Of a stretch of DNA of 12,398 nt, positions 1-7,036 are shown in pieces. The stretch's first letter is position 1. Every line of letters begins with the position of its first letter. Source of the DNA: Clostridiales bacterium. GTDB taxonomy: Bacteria; Bacillota; Clostridia; Christensenellales; Aristaeellaceae. Location of the stretch: contig SFGO01000075.1 in NCBI GenBank assembly GCA_004556545.1, positions 1 through 12,398 on the forward strand, written 5' to 3'. A model generated the notes under the pieces. That model searched no databases and was not told the DNA's origin. It saw only the letters and a list, made by a program, of their open reading frames with translations. The position numbers and the translations under genes are program-made.

Positions 1-125
1 GCTTGGCCGCAGAAAAGGGAGGCCGAAGGCCGACTAGCGCCAGAAATGGCTGAAAGCCATGAAGCGCGTAGCCAAGCACAAGCGTAGCGCAGGGCTTGGT
101 CGCAGACACGCGGGGCGGGCCGCAA
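1..125. repeat. Structured intergenic repeat cut by left edge
   Basis: No gene is supported here. The stretch is packed with short inverted repeats: GGCCGAAGGCC at 21-31, ATGGCTGAAAGCCAT at 46-60, and CCAAGC (72-77) facing GCTTGG (94-99). The 13 bases at 1-13 recur at 94-106 with one change, which hints at a repeat period of about 93 bp continuing to the left, but only this short match supports that. The right part runs into the 51-bp repeat at 126-176. It looks like non-coding, palindrome-rich repeat DNA of the kind scattered between genes in many Clostridia. Its function is unknown. Confidence 0.4.
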
Positions 126-176
126 AGCGCTGTTTGCGGGCACTGTCGGCCAACTTGGGGTTTTTCGACAGGCTGA
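126..176. repeat. 51-bp dispersed repeat, left copy
   Basis: This ungapped 51-bp segment matches 11846-11896 with three mismatches (at 142, 146 and 157) and in the same orientation. It begins with a small palindrome (TTTGCGG at 133-139 facing CCGCAAA at 119-125) and ends in TTTTTCGACAGGCTGA. Here the last bases run into the terminator hairpin at 175-220. In the other copy they form the left arm of a different hairpin. This shows a mobile or copied intergenic module; no gene or transposase lies inside it. Confidence 0.8.
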
Positions 177-220
177 ACAAATCTCGCTTTCAGTTCTGTT
201 GCTGAAAGCGGGTTTTGTTC
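175..220 (-). terminator. Hairpin terminator after ribF
   Basis: Two 19-nt arms (175-193 and 202-220) pair with two mismatches around an 8-nt loop. The core is CGCTTTCAG/CTGAAAGCG. On the minus strand it starts 26 nt past the ribF stop and is followed by ATTTGTT, a moderate U-rich tail. On the plus strand the tail is GGTTTTGTT, so it could also work in that direction. It is the first convincing hairpin after ribF and probably ends the operon. Confidence 0.6.
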
Positions 221-246
221 CATTTTTCATCGTTACATTCTTTATT

Positions 247-1047
247 TCATTTCGCTGTCTGCCAGAAAAACAGTCTTCCCTTCCCCTCGTTCAGGCTCTT
301 CTGCAGCGAGGGTTCCTCCCCGCTCAGGCGCAGCGCCCCGCCGGTTTCGCCGTCCAGCTGCACGGTAACGGGAAAGCTCTGCTCTCCCGCCGACAGCACG
401 CAGCGGTATCTTCCGGCAGGAAGCCCCTGCTTTTCCTCGTCCAGCAGACGAAGGGCCCAGCCTCTTTCCTGATGGGCCAGCTCGACCCGGCGGCTGTAGG
501 GACGGCCCAGCAGCGCCCGCGCTTCGGCAACACGGCCCTCTCCCAGCTTCTGACGGATGACCGTGGAGCTGACCTCCTGCCCATGAAGCGTGATGGGCGG
601 CACTACGCTGACCTCAAAGCCCAACGCAGCCCCCAAAGCCTGCAGCAACGCGGGCGAGCCGCTCCCGCCTGCGCCGAAGCTGTGGTTGTAGCCGCAGACG
701 ATGGCTTTGGGATGCAGACGGCGCACCAGTTCGCCGACGTAGCATTCCGGCGGCTGGTCCCGCATCTGCTCGTCAAAGGGCATGGCCAGAAAAACGTCCG
801 CTCCGGCGTGAGAGATCAGCGAGATCCGCTCTTCCAGCGTGGTCAGCAGCCGGGGAGCCTTTTCGGGCGCAATCAGTTCCATGGGATGCCGGGCAAAGGT
901 GCAGACCACCACCGGCGCTCCGTAACGCAAATGCAGCGTCCGGGCGCGCTCCAGCAGCACCTGATGGCCGATATGCACCCCGTCAAACATGCCAAGCGCC
1001 AGTACGCTGGATTCTTCCCTGTGTTTTCCGTTGAGAATGACCTTCAT
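247..1047 (-). CDS. ribF: RibF-type FAD synthase, kinase domain reduced
   Basis: The product (266 aa) transfers AMP from ATP to FMN to make FAD in the cytoplasm. The N-terminal adenylyltransferase domain is clear: the nucleotide-binding GMFDGVHIGH lies at 19-28, and the family segment SSTVIR...GEGRVAEARALLGRPY at about 160-184 ends that domain. In usual RibF proteins of 300 or more residues, a riboflavin kinase domain of about 125 residues follows, with a GFPTAN motif that binds metal and ATP. Here only 82 residues follow and no such motif is present, although a short strand-like piece (LPAGRYRCVLSAG, 209-221) may be a remnant. Kinase activity is therefore doubtful. The start has GAGGGG about 6 nt upstream, overlapping the truB stop, and there is a 10-nt gap to truB. 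It is the last gene of the unit. Identity of the first domain is secure; loss of the second is my reading. Confidence 0.9.
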   Translation of the reverse strand: MKVILNGKHREESSVLALGMFDGVHIGHQVLLERARTLHLRYGAPVVVCTFARHPMELIAPEKAPRLLTTLEERISLISHAGADVFLAMPFDEQMRDQPPECYVGELVRRLHPKAIVCGYNHSFGAGGSGSPALLQALGAALGFEVSVVPPITLHGQEVSSTVIRQKLGEGRVAEARALLGRPYSRRVELAHQERGWALRLLDEEKQGLPAGRYRCVLSAGEQSFPVTVQLDGETGGALRLSGEEPSLQKSLNEGKGRLFFWQTAK

Positions 1048-1057
1048 CTTTTTCCCC

Positions 1058-1969
1058 TCATTCGCCCAGCCAGGTGCGAATCTTCCATTCGTTGTTCTGA
1101 CGGCGGGCCACTGCTGTCAGCTCGCCCGCCAGCCACAGGCAGGCGTCTCCGCCCTCCGGCACCTTTTCTCCGTCCGGAAAGGCGGATACCGGCAGCCTGC
1201 CGCCGTTGCGCAGCGGCTTTTCCAGCCGGGCGGGCGTATCCAGCCACGGCAGGTGCCGCAGCACCGTCTCCGGGGGCAGCAGCAATGGATCGATCCTATC
1301 GTCTTCCTTGGCCTGACGGAGACGTTCCAGCGTGACCGCCGTTTGCAGCGTAAAGACACCGCTTTCCGTCCGGAGCAGAAAGCGCATATGCGCGGGGCAG
1401 CCCAGCGCCTCGCCCAGATCGTTACAGAGGGTGCGGACGTAAAAGCCCTTGGAGCAGCGCACCTTCAGCAGCGCGCCATGGTTCTCCGTCATGCCCTCGC
1501 ATTCCAGCGAATGCACCGTGACCTCCCGCTTGGGGATCTCCGCCGTCCGGCCCTTCCGAGCCAGCTCATACAGGCGCTGCCCGTCCTGCTTCAAAGCGCT
1601 GTACATGGGCGGACGCTGCCAAAGCTGCCCCGTAAAGGAAGGGATCACCGCCCGCAGCGCCGCCTCGTCCGGGTAATCGGTTCCCGTGGCAAGCACCTGC
1701 CCCTGCGCGTCCTGTGTATCTGTAGACGCGCCGAACGCGGCCTCCGTCACGTAGACCTTTTCCTTCTCCTGCATATAATCGAACAGCCGGGCCGCTTTGC
1801 CGACCATCAGCGGCAGCACGCCGGAGGCTTCCGGATCCAGCGTTCCCCCATGGCCTACCTTGGCCCCGTTCAGCAGCCAGCGCACGTAGCCTACCACCTG
1901 AGAGGAAGTCATTCCCGGCGGCTTGAGGATATTCAGAAAGCCGCAGAGGGGCTTTTTTGCTTCACTCAT
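1058..1969 (-). CDS. truB: tRNA pseudouridine-55 synthase TruB
   Basis: The product (303 aa) isomerises U55 in the T-loop of tRNAs to pseudouridine. The catalytic segment GGTLDPEASGVL holds the nucleophile Asp45. The tyrosine and STDTQDAQG segment (about 73-90) follows, then the KGFYVRTL(C)NDLG segment typical of TruB near 170-185. The C-terminal part is a small PUA-like domain. Length is normal for bacterial TruB. The ATG overlaps the nrnA stop as ATGA (1966-1969), implying coupled translation, and a GGAGGAG stretch lies about 10 nt upstream inside nrnA. Its place after rbfA and nrnA and before ribF is the order seen in many Firmicutes. Confidence 0.96.
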   Translation of the reverse strand: MSEAKKPLCGFLNILKPPGMTSSQVVGYVRWLLNGAKVGHGGTLDPEASGVLPLMVGKAARLFDYMQEKEKVYVTEAAFGASTDTQDAQGQVLATGTDYPDEAALRAVIPSFTGQLWQRPPMYSALKQDGQRLYELARKGRTAEIPKREVTVHSLECEGMTENHGALLKVRCSKGFYVRTLCNDLGEALGCPAHMRFLLRTESGVFTLQTAVTLERLRQAKEDDRIDPLLLPPETVLRHLPWLDTPARLEKPLRNGGRLPVSAFPDGEKVPEGGDACLWLAGELTAVARRQNNEWKIRTWLGE

Positions 1970-2961
1970 GAATCTTTTTGCTCCTCCAACGCCTGATGCA
2001 GCGCCGCTTCCGTTTCTTTCACTGCCTGAGCTATAGGCATGCGCAGCGTGAAGCCCGCTGCCTGCGGATGACCGCCGCCGCCGAAACGCCGCGCCGCCTG
2101 ATCGACCCGATAGGGCGGCAGCGCCCGGAAGCTGCCCTTCACCACATTTTCTTCCTGCTCGTGCAGGTAATAGGCCATTCGAACGCCCTGAATGTCAATG
2201 GCATAGTCCACGACGCCCTCGGTTTCCGCCGGATTCAGCCCATTCTGCCGGAATTGCTCCAGCGATGTACACAGTCCCGCCACGCGGCCTTCGTCCGTCA
2301 CCCGCAGAGACGGCAGCGTCACGCCCAGCAGCCGGACAAAGTCCGCCCGCTTTTCCCGGAACAGCACCCGGCTGATCTCCGCAAGGGGCAGTCCGGCCTC
2401 CATCAAACCGGCCATCACTTCGAAGCATTCGTCGTTAACGCTGTCGTACACAAAATTGCCCGTATCGGTGGAAAGCGCCGTGTACAGGCAAATGGCCGCT
2501 TCCCTGCTCAGCGGAACGCCCAGCGCCCGGTACAGCCGGTTCACCAGAATGGCCGTGGCGGGCGCATCCCCCTCCACCCAGTTGATCTGGCCAAAGCAGG
2601 GGTTGGTGCCGTGATGATCGATGACCCAACGGCGCGCGGCGGCGTTATACTGTGCTTCCGCTTTTCCCAGCCGATCGGGACTGCTTACGTCCACCGCGAT
2701 CGCCACGGCATTTTCGGGCAATCCAACCTCCTCCGTGCGGCCAAGCGTTAGCCCGGGAAGAAAGCCCAGCCGGGCAGGAAGCTCTCCATCCACCGCAAGG
2801 GACGTGCGCCAGCCCAGCTGGTTCAGCAGCAGTTCCAGCGCCCGGGCGCTGCCCAGCGTGTCCCCATCGGGCGCTACGTGACAGAAAAGCACCGCTTCCC
2901 CGGCCTGACGCAGCTGGTGCAGCAGCGTCTCCGGCGGATCATTCCTCGTCGGTTCCCTCAT
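1966..2961 (-). CDS. nrnA: NrnA-type oligoribonuclease / pAp phosphatase
   Basis: This is a DHH-DHHA1 phosphoesterase (331 aa). In the NrnA family such enzymes degrade 2-5-nt RNAs and dephosphorylate 3'-phosphoadenosine 5'-phosphate, using Mn ions. Visible motifs are HVAPDGDTLGS (28-38), DVS (91-93), IDHHGTN (114-120) with the signature DHH, the STDTGNF metal-binding segment, and the substrate-binding GGGGHPQAAG (294-303) of the DHHA1 domain. I place the start at 2961 because GGGGAGG lies 6 nt upstream. An ATG eight codons earlier (2985) has no such site. With this start the gene overlaps the end of rbfA by 23 bp, and it overlaps truB by 4 bp. Family membership is certain; the exact substrate preference (short RNA, pAp or cyclic-dinucleotide products) cannot be read from sequence. 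Confidence 0.93.
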   Translation of the reverse strand: MREPTRNDPPETLLHQLRQAGEAVLFCHVAPDGDTLGSARALELLLNQLGWRTSLAVDGELPARLGFLPGLTLGRTEEVGLPENAVAIAVDVSSPDRLGKAEAQYNAAARRWVIDHHGTNPCFGQINWVEGDAPATAILVNRLYRALGVPLSREAAICLYTALSTDTGNFVYDSVNDECFEVMAGLMEAGLPLAEISRVLFREKRADFVRLLGVTLPSLRVTDEGRVAGLCTSLEQFRQNGLNPAETEGVVDYAIDIQGVRMAYYLHEQEENVVKGSFRALPPYRVDQAARRFGGGGHPQAAGFTLRMPIAQAVKETEAALHQALEEQKDS

Positions 2962-3325
2962 CGGAAGCCTCCCCGGCCTCTTCATCCGCCTGTACCTGCT
3001 TCAGCACCGACGCGATATGGATGCCGTATTCGATGTTGTTGTCCAGCTCAAAAAGAATCTCCGGCGCGTACCGGATAATCATCTGCTCGCCCAGCTGGTG
3101 CCGCACAAATCCGGCGGCCTTTTTCAGCGCGGCCATCATGGGCTTACGGTTTTCCTCTTCCAGAATGCTGACGTAAATTTTGGCATAGCGCAGGTCGCGG
3201 GTCACGTCCGCCCGGGTCACGCTGTAGGTGCCCTGAATGCGCGGGTCGGACAGATCCTCCCGGATGATGCGATCCACCTCCCGGCGAACCTGCTCGCTGA
3301 TGCGGTCAATACGCTGATAACTCAA
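2939..3325 (-). CDS. rbfA: Ribosome-binding factor A
   Basis: RbfA (128 aa) is a KH-like protein that binds the immature 30S subunit and helps form the 5' end of 16S rRNA. The family pattern is visible: SYQRIDRISEQVRREV at the start, SVTRADVTRDLRYAKIYVS in the middle, and the RYAPEILFELDNNIEYGIHI segment near the end. The C-terminus is an acidic tail rich in Glu and Asp. The best start is TTG at 3325, because AAAGGAGG sits 7 nt upstream and the protein then begins exactly where RbfA proteins normally do. The ATG at 3349 would place that ribosome binding site inside the coding region. The gene overlaps nrnA by 23 bp and is separated from infB by 239 nt. Confidence 0.93.
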   Translation of the reverse strand: MSYQRIDRISEQVRREVDRIIREDLSDPRIQGTYSVTRADVTRDLRYAKIYVSILEEENRKPMMAALKKAAGFVRHQLGEQMIIRYAPEILFELDNNIEYGIHIASVLKQVQADEEAGEASDEGTDEE

Positions 3326-3564
3326 TGCGTTTCCTCCTTTGCCAGTCAAAGTCCCGGCAGGGAAGGCCCAGCCTTTCCCCTATTCCAAAATTGGCCGCGC
3401 ATCGCGCGGCCAAAATAAGCAAACATGCAATTCATGCTTCACGCAGAAAGCTTTTCCCTGGGCAATCCGAAGCTTCTTTGTCTACTCATCTGCTCACGAA
3501 GCCGCTGCCTTTCCAGGCTCGCAGGCCGAAGGCGGCAGGATCAAGCCGACACTGCCCCATGGGG
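3326..3564 (-). other. Long infB-rbfA spacer with hairpin
   Basis: This 239-nt spacer interrupts an operon whose other gaps are about 45 nt or less. It holds a perfect 10-bp hairpin (3391-3400 with 3404-3413, loop ATC) flanked by A/T runs, so that on the minus strand it ends in AATTTT. There is also a weaker GC-rich hairpin near 3360-3380 and the rbfA ribosome binding site. The hairpin could be a weak terminator, an RNA processing site or a stabilising 3' end for infB mRNA. I saw no clear promoter and no convincing small gene. Confidence 0.5.
3391..3413 (-). terminator. Possible weak terminator or processing hairpin
   Basis: This is a perfect 10-bp stem of TTGGCCGCGC type with a 3-nt loop. 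On the minus strand it is followed by AATTTTGG rather than a clean U run, so termination would be partial at best. It would lower expression of rbfA-nrnA-truB-ribF relative to infB. An RNase cleavage site or mRNA 3' end stabiliser fits equally well. Confidence 0.4.
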
Positions 3565-6500
3565 TCAGCGCTCGATCTCTTCCATGATGAAGCACTCGAT
3601 CACATCGCCCTCTTTGATGTCGTTGTAGCCGTCGAAGCTGATGCCGCACTCGTAGCCCGCGGCCACTTCCTTCGCGTCGTCCTTGAAGCGCTTCAGGCTG
3701 TTCAGCTTGCCTTCGAAAACCACAATGTTGTCGCGGAGCAGACGTACCTGCGCATTGCGCTGCATCTTGCCGTCCTGCACATAGCAGCCCGCCACGGTGC
3801 CCGCGCCGGTGATGCGGAAGGTGTTGCGCACCTCCGCATGGCCCAGCAGGACTTCCTTGTATTCGGGAGCCAGCAGGCCCTTCATGGCCTTCTCGATATC
3901 CTCGATGGCCTGATAGATTACGCGGTACAGACGGATATCCACGCCCTCGCGCTCCGCCGCTTCCTTGGCGTTGTTGTCCGGGCGGATGTTGAAGCCGATG
4001 ATGATCGCGTCGAACGCGGAGGCCAGGTTCACGTCGTCCTTGGTGACAGCGCCTACCGCGCTGTGCAGCACGCGGACGCGCACCTGATCGTTGCTGAGCT
4101 TCTCCAGCGCCTGCTTGACGGCCTCCACGCTGCCCTGCACGTCTGCCTTGACGATCAGGTTCAGGGTGGTCATCTTGCTCTGGTCGATGCGGCTGAACAG
4201 ATTATCCAGCGACACCTTGGCGGACGAAGCCACACGGGCGGCCTTCAGCTTGTCGCGGCGTTCCTCTACCACCTGACGGCCCAGACGATCGTCTTCCACA
4301 GCCATCATTTCGTCGCCCGCGCTGGGCACATCGGTGAAGCCGGAGATCTCCACAGGCATGGAAGGCCCGGCGGACTTCACGCGCTCGCCCTTGTCGTTGA
4401 CCATGGCGCGGACGCGACCGCTGGCCAGACCGGCTACCACGTTGTCGCCCACATGCAGCGTACCGTTCTGCAGAAGGACGGTGGCCAGCGGGCCGCGGGC
4501 CTTATCCAGCTTGGCTTCGATAATAACGCCCTTGGCCAAGCGGTTGGGGTTGGCGCGCAGCTCGCGCACATCCGCTTCCAGCAGGATCATTTCCAGCAGG
4601 TTATCCACGCCTTCGCCGGTGAGGGCGCTGACGGGCACCATGATGGTATCGCCGCCCCAGTCCTCGCAGACCAGACCGTAGTTGGTCAGATCCTGCTTGA
4701 TGCGCTCGGGGCTTGCACCCGGCTTATCCATCTTGTTGATAGCCACGATGATCGGCACTTCGGCGGCCTTGGCGTGGTTGATGGCTTCGACGGTCTGGGG
4801 CATCACGCCGTCGTCCGCCGCCACCACCAGCACGGCAATGTCGGTGCACATGGCGCCGCGGGCGCGCATGGCGGTGAAGGCCTCATGGCCGGGGGTATCC
4901 AGGAAGGTGATCACGCGGCCGTCGATGGTGACGGTATACGCGCCGATGTGCTGGGTAATGCCGCCCGCTTCACCGGCGGTCACGTGAGAATGACGGATGT
5001 AGTCCAGCAGGGAGGTCTTGCCGTGGTCGACGTGGCCCATGATGGTGACCACCGGGGGCCGGGTGACCAGATCTTCCTCGTTGTCCTCAAAGTCGGTTTC
5101 TTTCAGATCGTCCTCAGCGGTCTTGGCCAGATTCAGCTCCAGCGTTACGCCGAAGTCGCTGCAGACCAGGCTGGCGGTATCGTAATCCAGCTCGCTGTTG
5201 ATATTGGCCATCACGCCCAGCATCAGCAGCTTCTTCAGGATCTCGCCGGCGGGCTTGCCGATGCGCTCGGTCAGATCCTTGACGGTGATGGTTTCGGCGG
5301 TCATGGAGGCCTTTTCGATCTTGATGGGAGCCATCAGCTGCTGGGCGCTGGGCTTCTTCACCCGGGCACGGCGGCCGCCGCGCACCACATCGTCATCAAA
5401 GCCGTTGAACTGATCCCGGGCCAGCTGCTTGCGGTTCTTGGCCACACGCTCCGGGTCATGCTGACGGACGTAGTTTTTCTTGTTGGGATCGTAGTTGCTG
5501 ACCCGCTCCTTCTCCATCACGGGAGCCAGATCGGGCGCGGGCTTGGAGCGTCCGCCGCCCATGGGAGGACGGTTTCCGCCGCCTGCGGGACGGCCAAAGC
5601 CGCCGGCAGGACGCTGCGCTCCGCCCTGAGGATTGGCGGGACGGCCATAGGGGCCTTGCGGGTTCGCAGGACGGCCATACGGGCCCTGCGGATTGGCAGG
5701 ACGGCCATAGGGGCCTTGCGGGTTCGCGGGACGGCCATAGGGGCCCTGCGGATTGGCAGGACGGCCATAGGGGCCTTGCGGATTCGCGGGACGGCCATAC
5801 GGACCCTGCGGATTGGCAGGACGGCCATAGGGGCCCTGCGGGTTCGCGGGACGGCCATAGGGGCCGGCAGGACGGGGGCCGTTGCCAGCGGGACGAGCGC
5901 CCTGCTGGGGAACGGGACGGGCCTGCTGCTGCATAGGCCGGGGAGCCTGCTGGGATGCGGGAGCAGGCTTCTGAGCCGCCGGGCGCGCCGCAGCGGGCTG
6001 CGCCGGAGCGGCATGCTGCTGGGGAGCGGGTTTTCCACCGGCAGGCTGCGCCGGGGCGGGCGCGGCCTGAACGGGCTTTTCGGGTTTGACCACAGGCTCC
6101 TTCGCCGTCTGGGGGGCAGCGGCGGGAGCGGGCTTCTTTTCTTCCTGAACCTTTTGTTTTTCTTCCGGCTTTTGCACAGGCTGTTTCTCCTCCTGCTTCA
6201 CGGGTGCGGGAGCAGGCTCCTTCTTTTCTTCCTTTGCCTTGGGGGCTTCCGCCGGGGCGGGCTTTGCTTCCGCCTTCGGCGCGGGGGGCGTTTCCTTTTT
6301 GGGCTCCGGCGCTTCCGTCTTGGCGGGAGCAGCGGGCTTTTCAGGGGTTTCGGGTTTCTCGGCCTTCACAGGCGCTTTTTCGACGAGCTTTTCCTCCGTC
6401 TTGGGCGCGGGGGCAGCCGGTGCGGCGGCGGGCTTGGGCTCGTCGTCCGTATCAGGCATGGTGAACGCCTTGGCGTGCTGACTCAGCAGCCGCTCCTGCT

Positions 6501-6678
6501 CGGCCTGTTTTTCCTCGGCGCGGCGGCGCTCCTCCTCCCGGGCAAACTGGTTTTCCTGCTTTTTGGCCAGCTGGGCCAGCGCGTCCGCGCTCTTGCGCAT
6601 GCCGGACAGCTTGCTCAGCGTTTCTTCGGCGCCCTTCAGCAGTTCCCTGGTGGCATCCTTGAGCTTTACTTTGGTCAT
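3565..6678 (-). CDS. infB: Translation initiation factor IF-2
   Basis: IF-2 (1037 aa) is the GTPase that brings fMet-tRNA to the 30S subunit and promotes 50S joining. The G-domain motifs are complete: GHVDHGKT (548-555), GGITQHIGAY, DTPGHEA (from 594), NKMDK (648-652) and SALTGEG (from 684). A conserved IF2_N module lies at about 448-510, and domains II, III and the tRNA-binding C-terminal domain follow to the end. Residues about 1-75 form a charged helix. About 75-450 is a low-complexity arm rich in Ala, Pro, Lys and Glu, then Gln, Gly and Arg, and includes eight tandem copies of a ten-residue repeat (273-352). This makes it longer than the roughly 700-900 residues common for IF-2. The ATG has AAGGGG only 3 nt upstream, which is tight. 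The gap to ylxQ is 43 nt. Confidence 0.97.
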   Translation of the reverse strand: MTKVKLKDATRELLKGAEETLSKLSGMRKSADALAQLAKKQENQFAREEERRRAEEKQAEQERLLSQHAKAFTMPDTDDEPKPAAAPAAPAPKTEEKLVEKAPVKAEKPETPEKPAAPAKTEAPEPKKETPPAPKAEAKPAPAEAPKAKEEKKEPAPAPVKQEEKQPVQKPEEKQKVQEEKKPAPAAAPQTAKEPVVKPEKPVQAAPAPAQPAGGKPAPQQHAAPAQPAAARPAAQKPAPASQQAPRPMQQQARPVPQQGARPAGNGPRPAGPYGRPANPQGPYGRPANPQGPYGRPANPQGPYGRPANPQGPYGRPANPQGPYGRPANPQGPYGRPANPQGPYGRPANPQGGAQRPAGGFGRPAGGGNRPPMGGGRSKPAPDLAPVMEKERVSNYDPNKKNYVRQHDPERVAKNRKQLARDQFNGFDDDVVRGGRRARVKKPSAQQLMAPIKIEKASMTAETITVKDLTERIGKPAGEILKKLLMLGVMANINSELDYDTASLVCSDFGVTLELNLAKTAEDDLKETDFEDNEEDLVTRPPVVTIMGHVDHGKTSLLDYIRHSHVTAGEAGGITQHIGAYTVTIDGRVITFLDTPGHEAFTAMRARGAMCTDIAVLVVAADDGVMPQTVEAINHAKAAEVPIIVAINKMDKPGASPERIKQDLTNYGLVCEDWGGDTIMVPVSALTGEGVDNLLEMILLEADVRELRANPNRLAKGVIIEAKLDKARGPLATVLLQNGTLHVGDNVVAGLASGRVRAMVNDKGERVKSAGPSMPVEISGFTDVPSAGDEMMAVEDDRLGRQVVEERRDKLKAARVASSAKVSLDNLFSRIDQSKMTTLNLIVKADVQGSVEAVKQALEKLSNDQVRVRVLHSAVGAVTKDDVNLASAFDAIIIGFNIRPDNNAKEAAEREGVDIRLYRVIYQAIEDIEKAMKGLLAPEYKEVLLGHAEVRNTFRITGAGTVAGCYVQDGKMQRNAQVRLLRDNIVVFEGKLNSLKRFKDDAKEVAAGYECGISFDGYNDIKEGDVIECFIMEEIER
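5623..5862 (-). repeat. infB: Eight in-frame 30-bp tandem repeats in infB
   Basis: Eight 30-bp units encode eight exact copies of PYGRPANPQG (IF-2 residues 273-352). At DNA level the units alternate between two versions (GGTTCGC-like and GATTGGC-like spellings of the same residues), giving a 60-bp higher-order period. This suggests recent expansion by duplication of pairs. Synonymous differences between units with no amino-acid change point to selection for the peptide. The region should be disordered, proline- and glycine-rich and positively charged. A less regular unit (GAQRPAGG) flanks the array. Confidence 0.95.
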
Positions 6679-6704
6679 GTACCCCTTGCACCCCCATGTA
6701 TTTT

Positions 6705-6722
6705 ACAGTCCGCAGGGACTGT
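6705..6722 (-). promoter_or_regulatory. Inverted repeat with TTGACA before infB
   Basis: A perfect 7-bp inverted repeat (ACAGTCC, 4-nt loop, GGACTGT) sits at the ylxQ stop codon. On the minus strand a consensus -35 hexamer, TTGACA (6720-6725), overlaps its outer edge. The possible -10 sequences downstream (TAAAAT at 14 bp, AATACA at 17 bp) are wrongly spaced or weak. It may be an internal promoter with an operator-like palindrome, or just an RNA hairpin between ylxQ and infB. Confidence 0.3.
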
Positions 6723-7036
6723 CAATGTTCCTGAAAATAAGTCAGGAGCTTTTCGGCCATCCGTCCGGCGGGGACGGAAATCACCATTCGCCCCGGTTTG
6801 CCGATGGCATGCCCCAGCGAGCCGGGGCTGATGCGGTAAAGCGGCACCTGATGGCTGGCGCAGGCGTCCTCCACCCGCTTCAGCGTGTTTTCGGAAGCCC
6901 CTGCGTCCAACAGCGCCAGCGCGCTTTCTCCGCTGCGAATGGCGGCGACGCAGGCCTCCTGGCCGCTGACCACCTGACCGGCCCGCATGCACAGGCCCAG
7001 AAAGGACAACGCTCTTTCCTCTGCCGTCTCGTTCAT
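6722..7036 (-). CDS. ylxQ: YlxQ, L7Ae-like RNA-binding protein
   Basis: This small protein (104 aa) has the L7Ae/L30e/S12e/Gadd45 fold, whose members bind kink-turn RNA. Family features seen are the LGLCMRAGQVVSGQEA segment (13-28), the hydrophobic strand ALALLDAGASENT (39-51) and LGHAIGKPGRMVISV (74-88), close to the conserved LGxAIGKxxR segment of YlxQ and ribosomal L7Ae-like proteins. The start at 7036 overlaps the ylxR stop as ATGA (7033-7036). A longer reading in the same frame runs up to 7288 but would duplicate ylxR, so I rejected it. The operon position between ylxR and infB supports the name. A ribosome or RNase P related role is likely, but its precise target is not known to me. Confidence 0.92.
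   Translation of the reverse strand: MNETAEERALSFLGLCMRAGQVVSGQEACVAAIRSGESALALLDAGASENTLKRVEDACASHQVPLYRISPGSLGHAIGKPGRMVISVPAGRMAEKLLTYFQEH

Noticed and set aside
3487..3561. Possible 24-codon frame in the infB-rbfA gap
   Set aside because: The ATG just after infB has no ribosome binding site, and the peptide has no recognisable property.
5623..5862. Eight 30-bp repeats as a CRISPR array
   Set aside because: There are no spacers between the units, which are exactly in frame within IF-2, so this is a coding tandem repeat.
3325..6831. Very long plus-strand open frame (1168 codons) opposite infB
   Set aside because: It is antisense to an unmistakable IF-2 gene. Its composition (runs of Leu, Gly, Arg, Phe and His) is what GC-rich coding DNA gives when read on the other strand. 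No ribosome site or family motif was seen.
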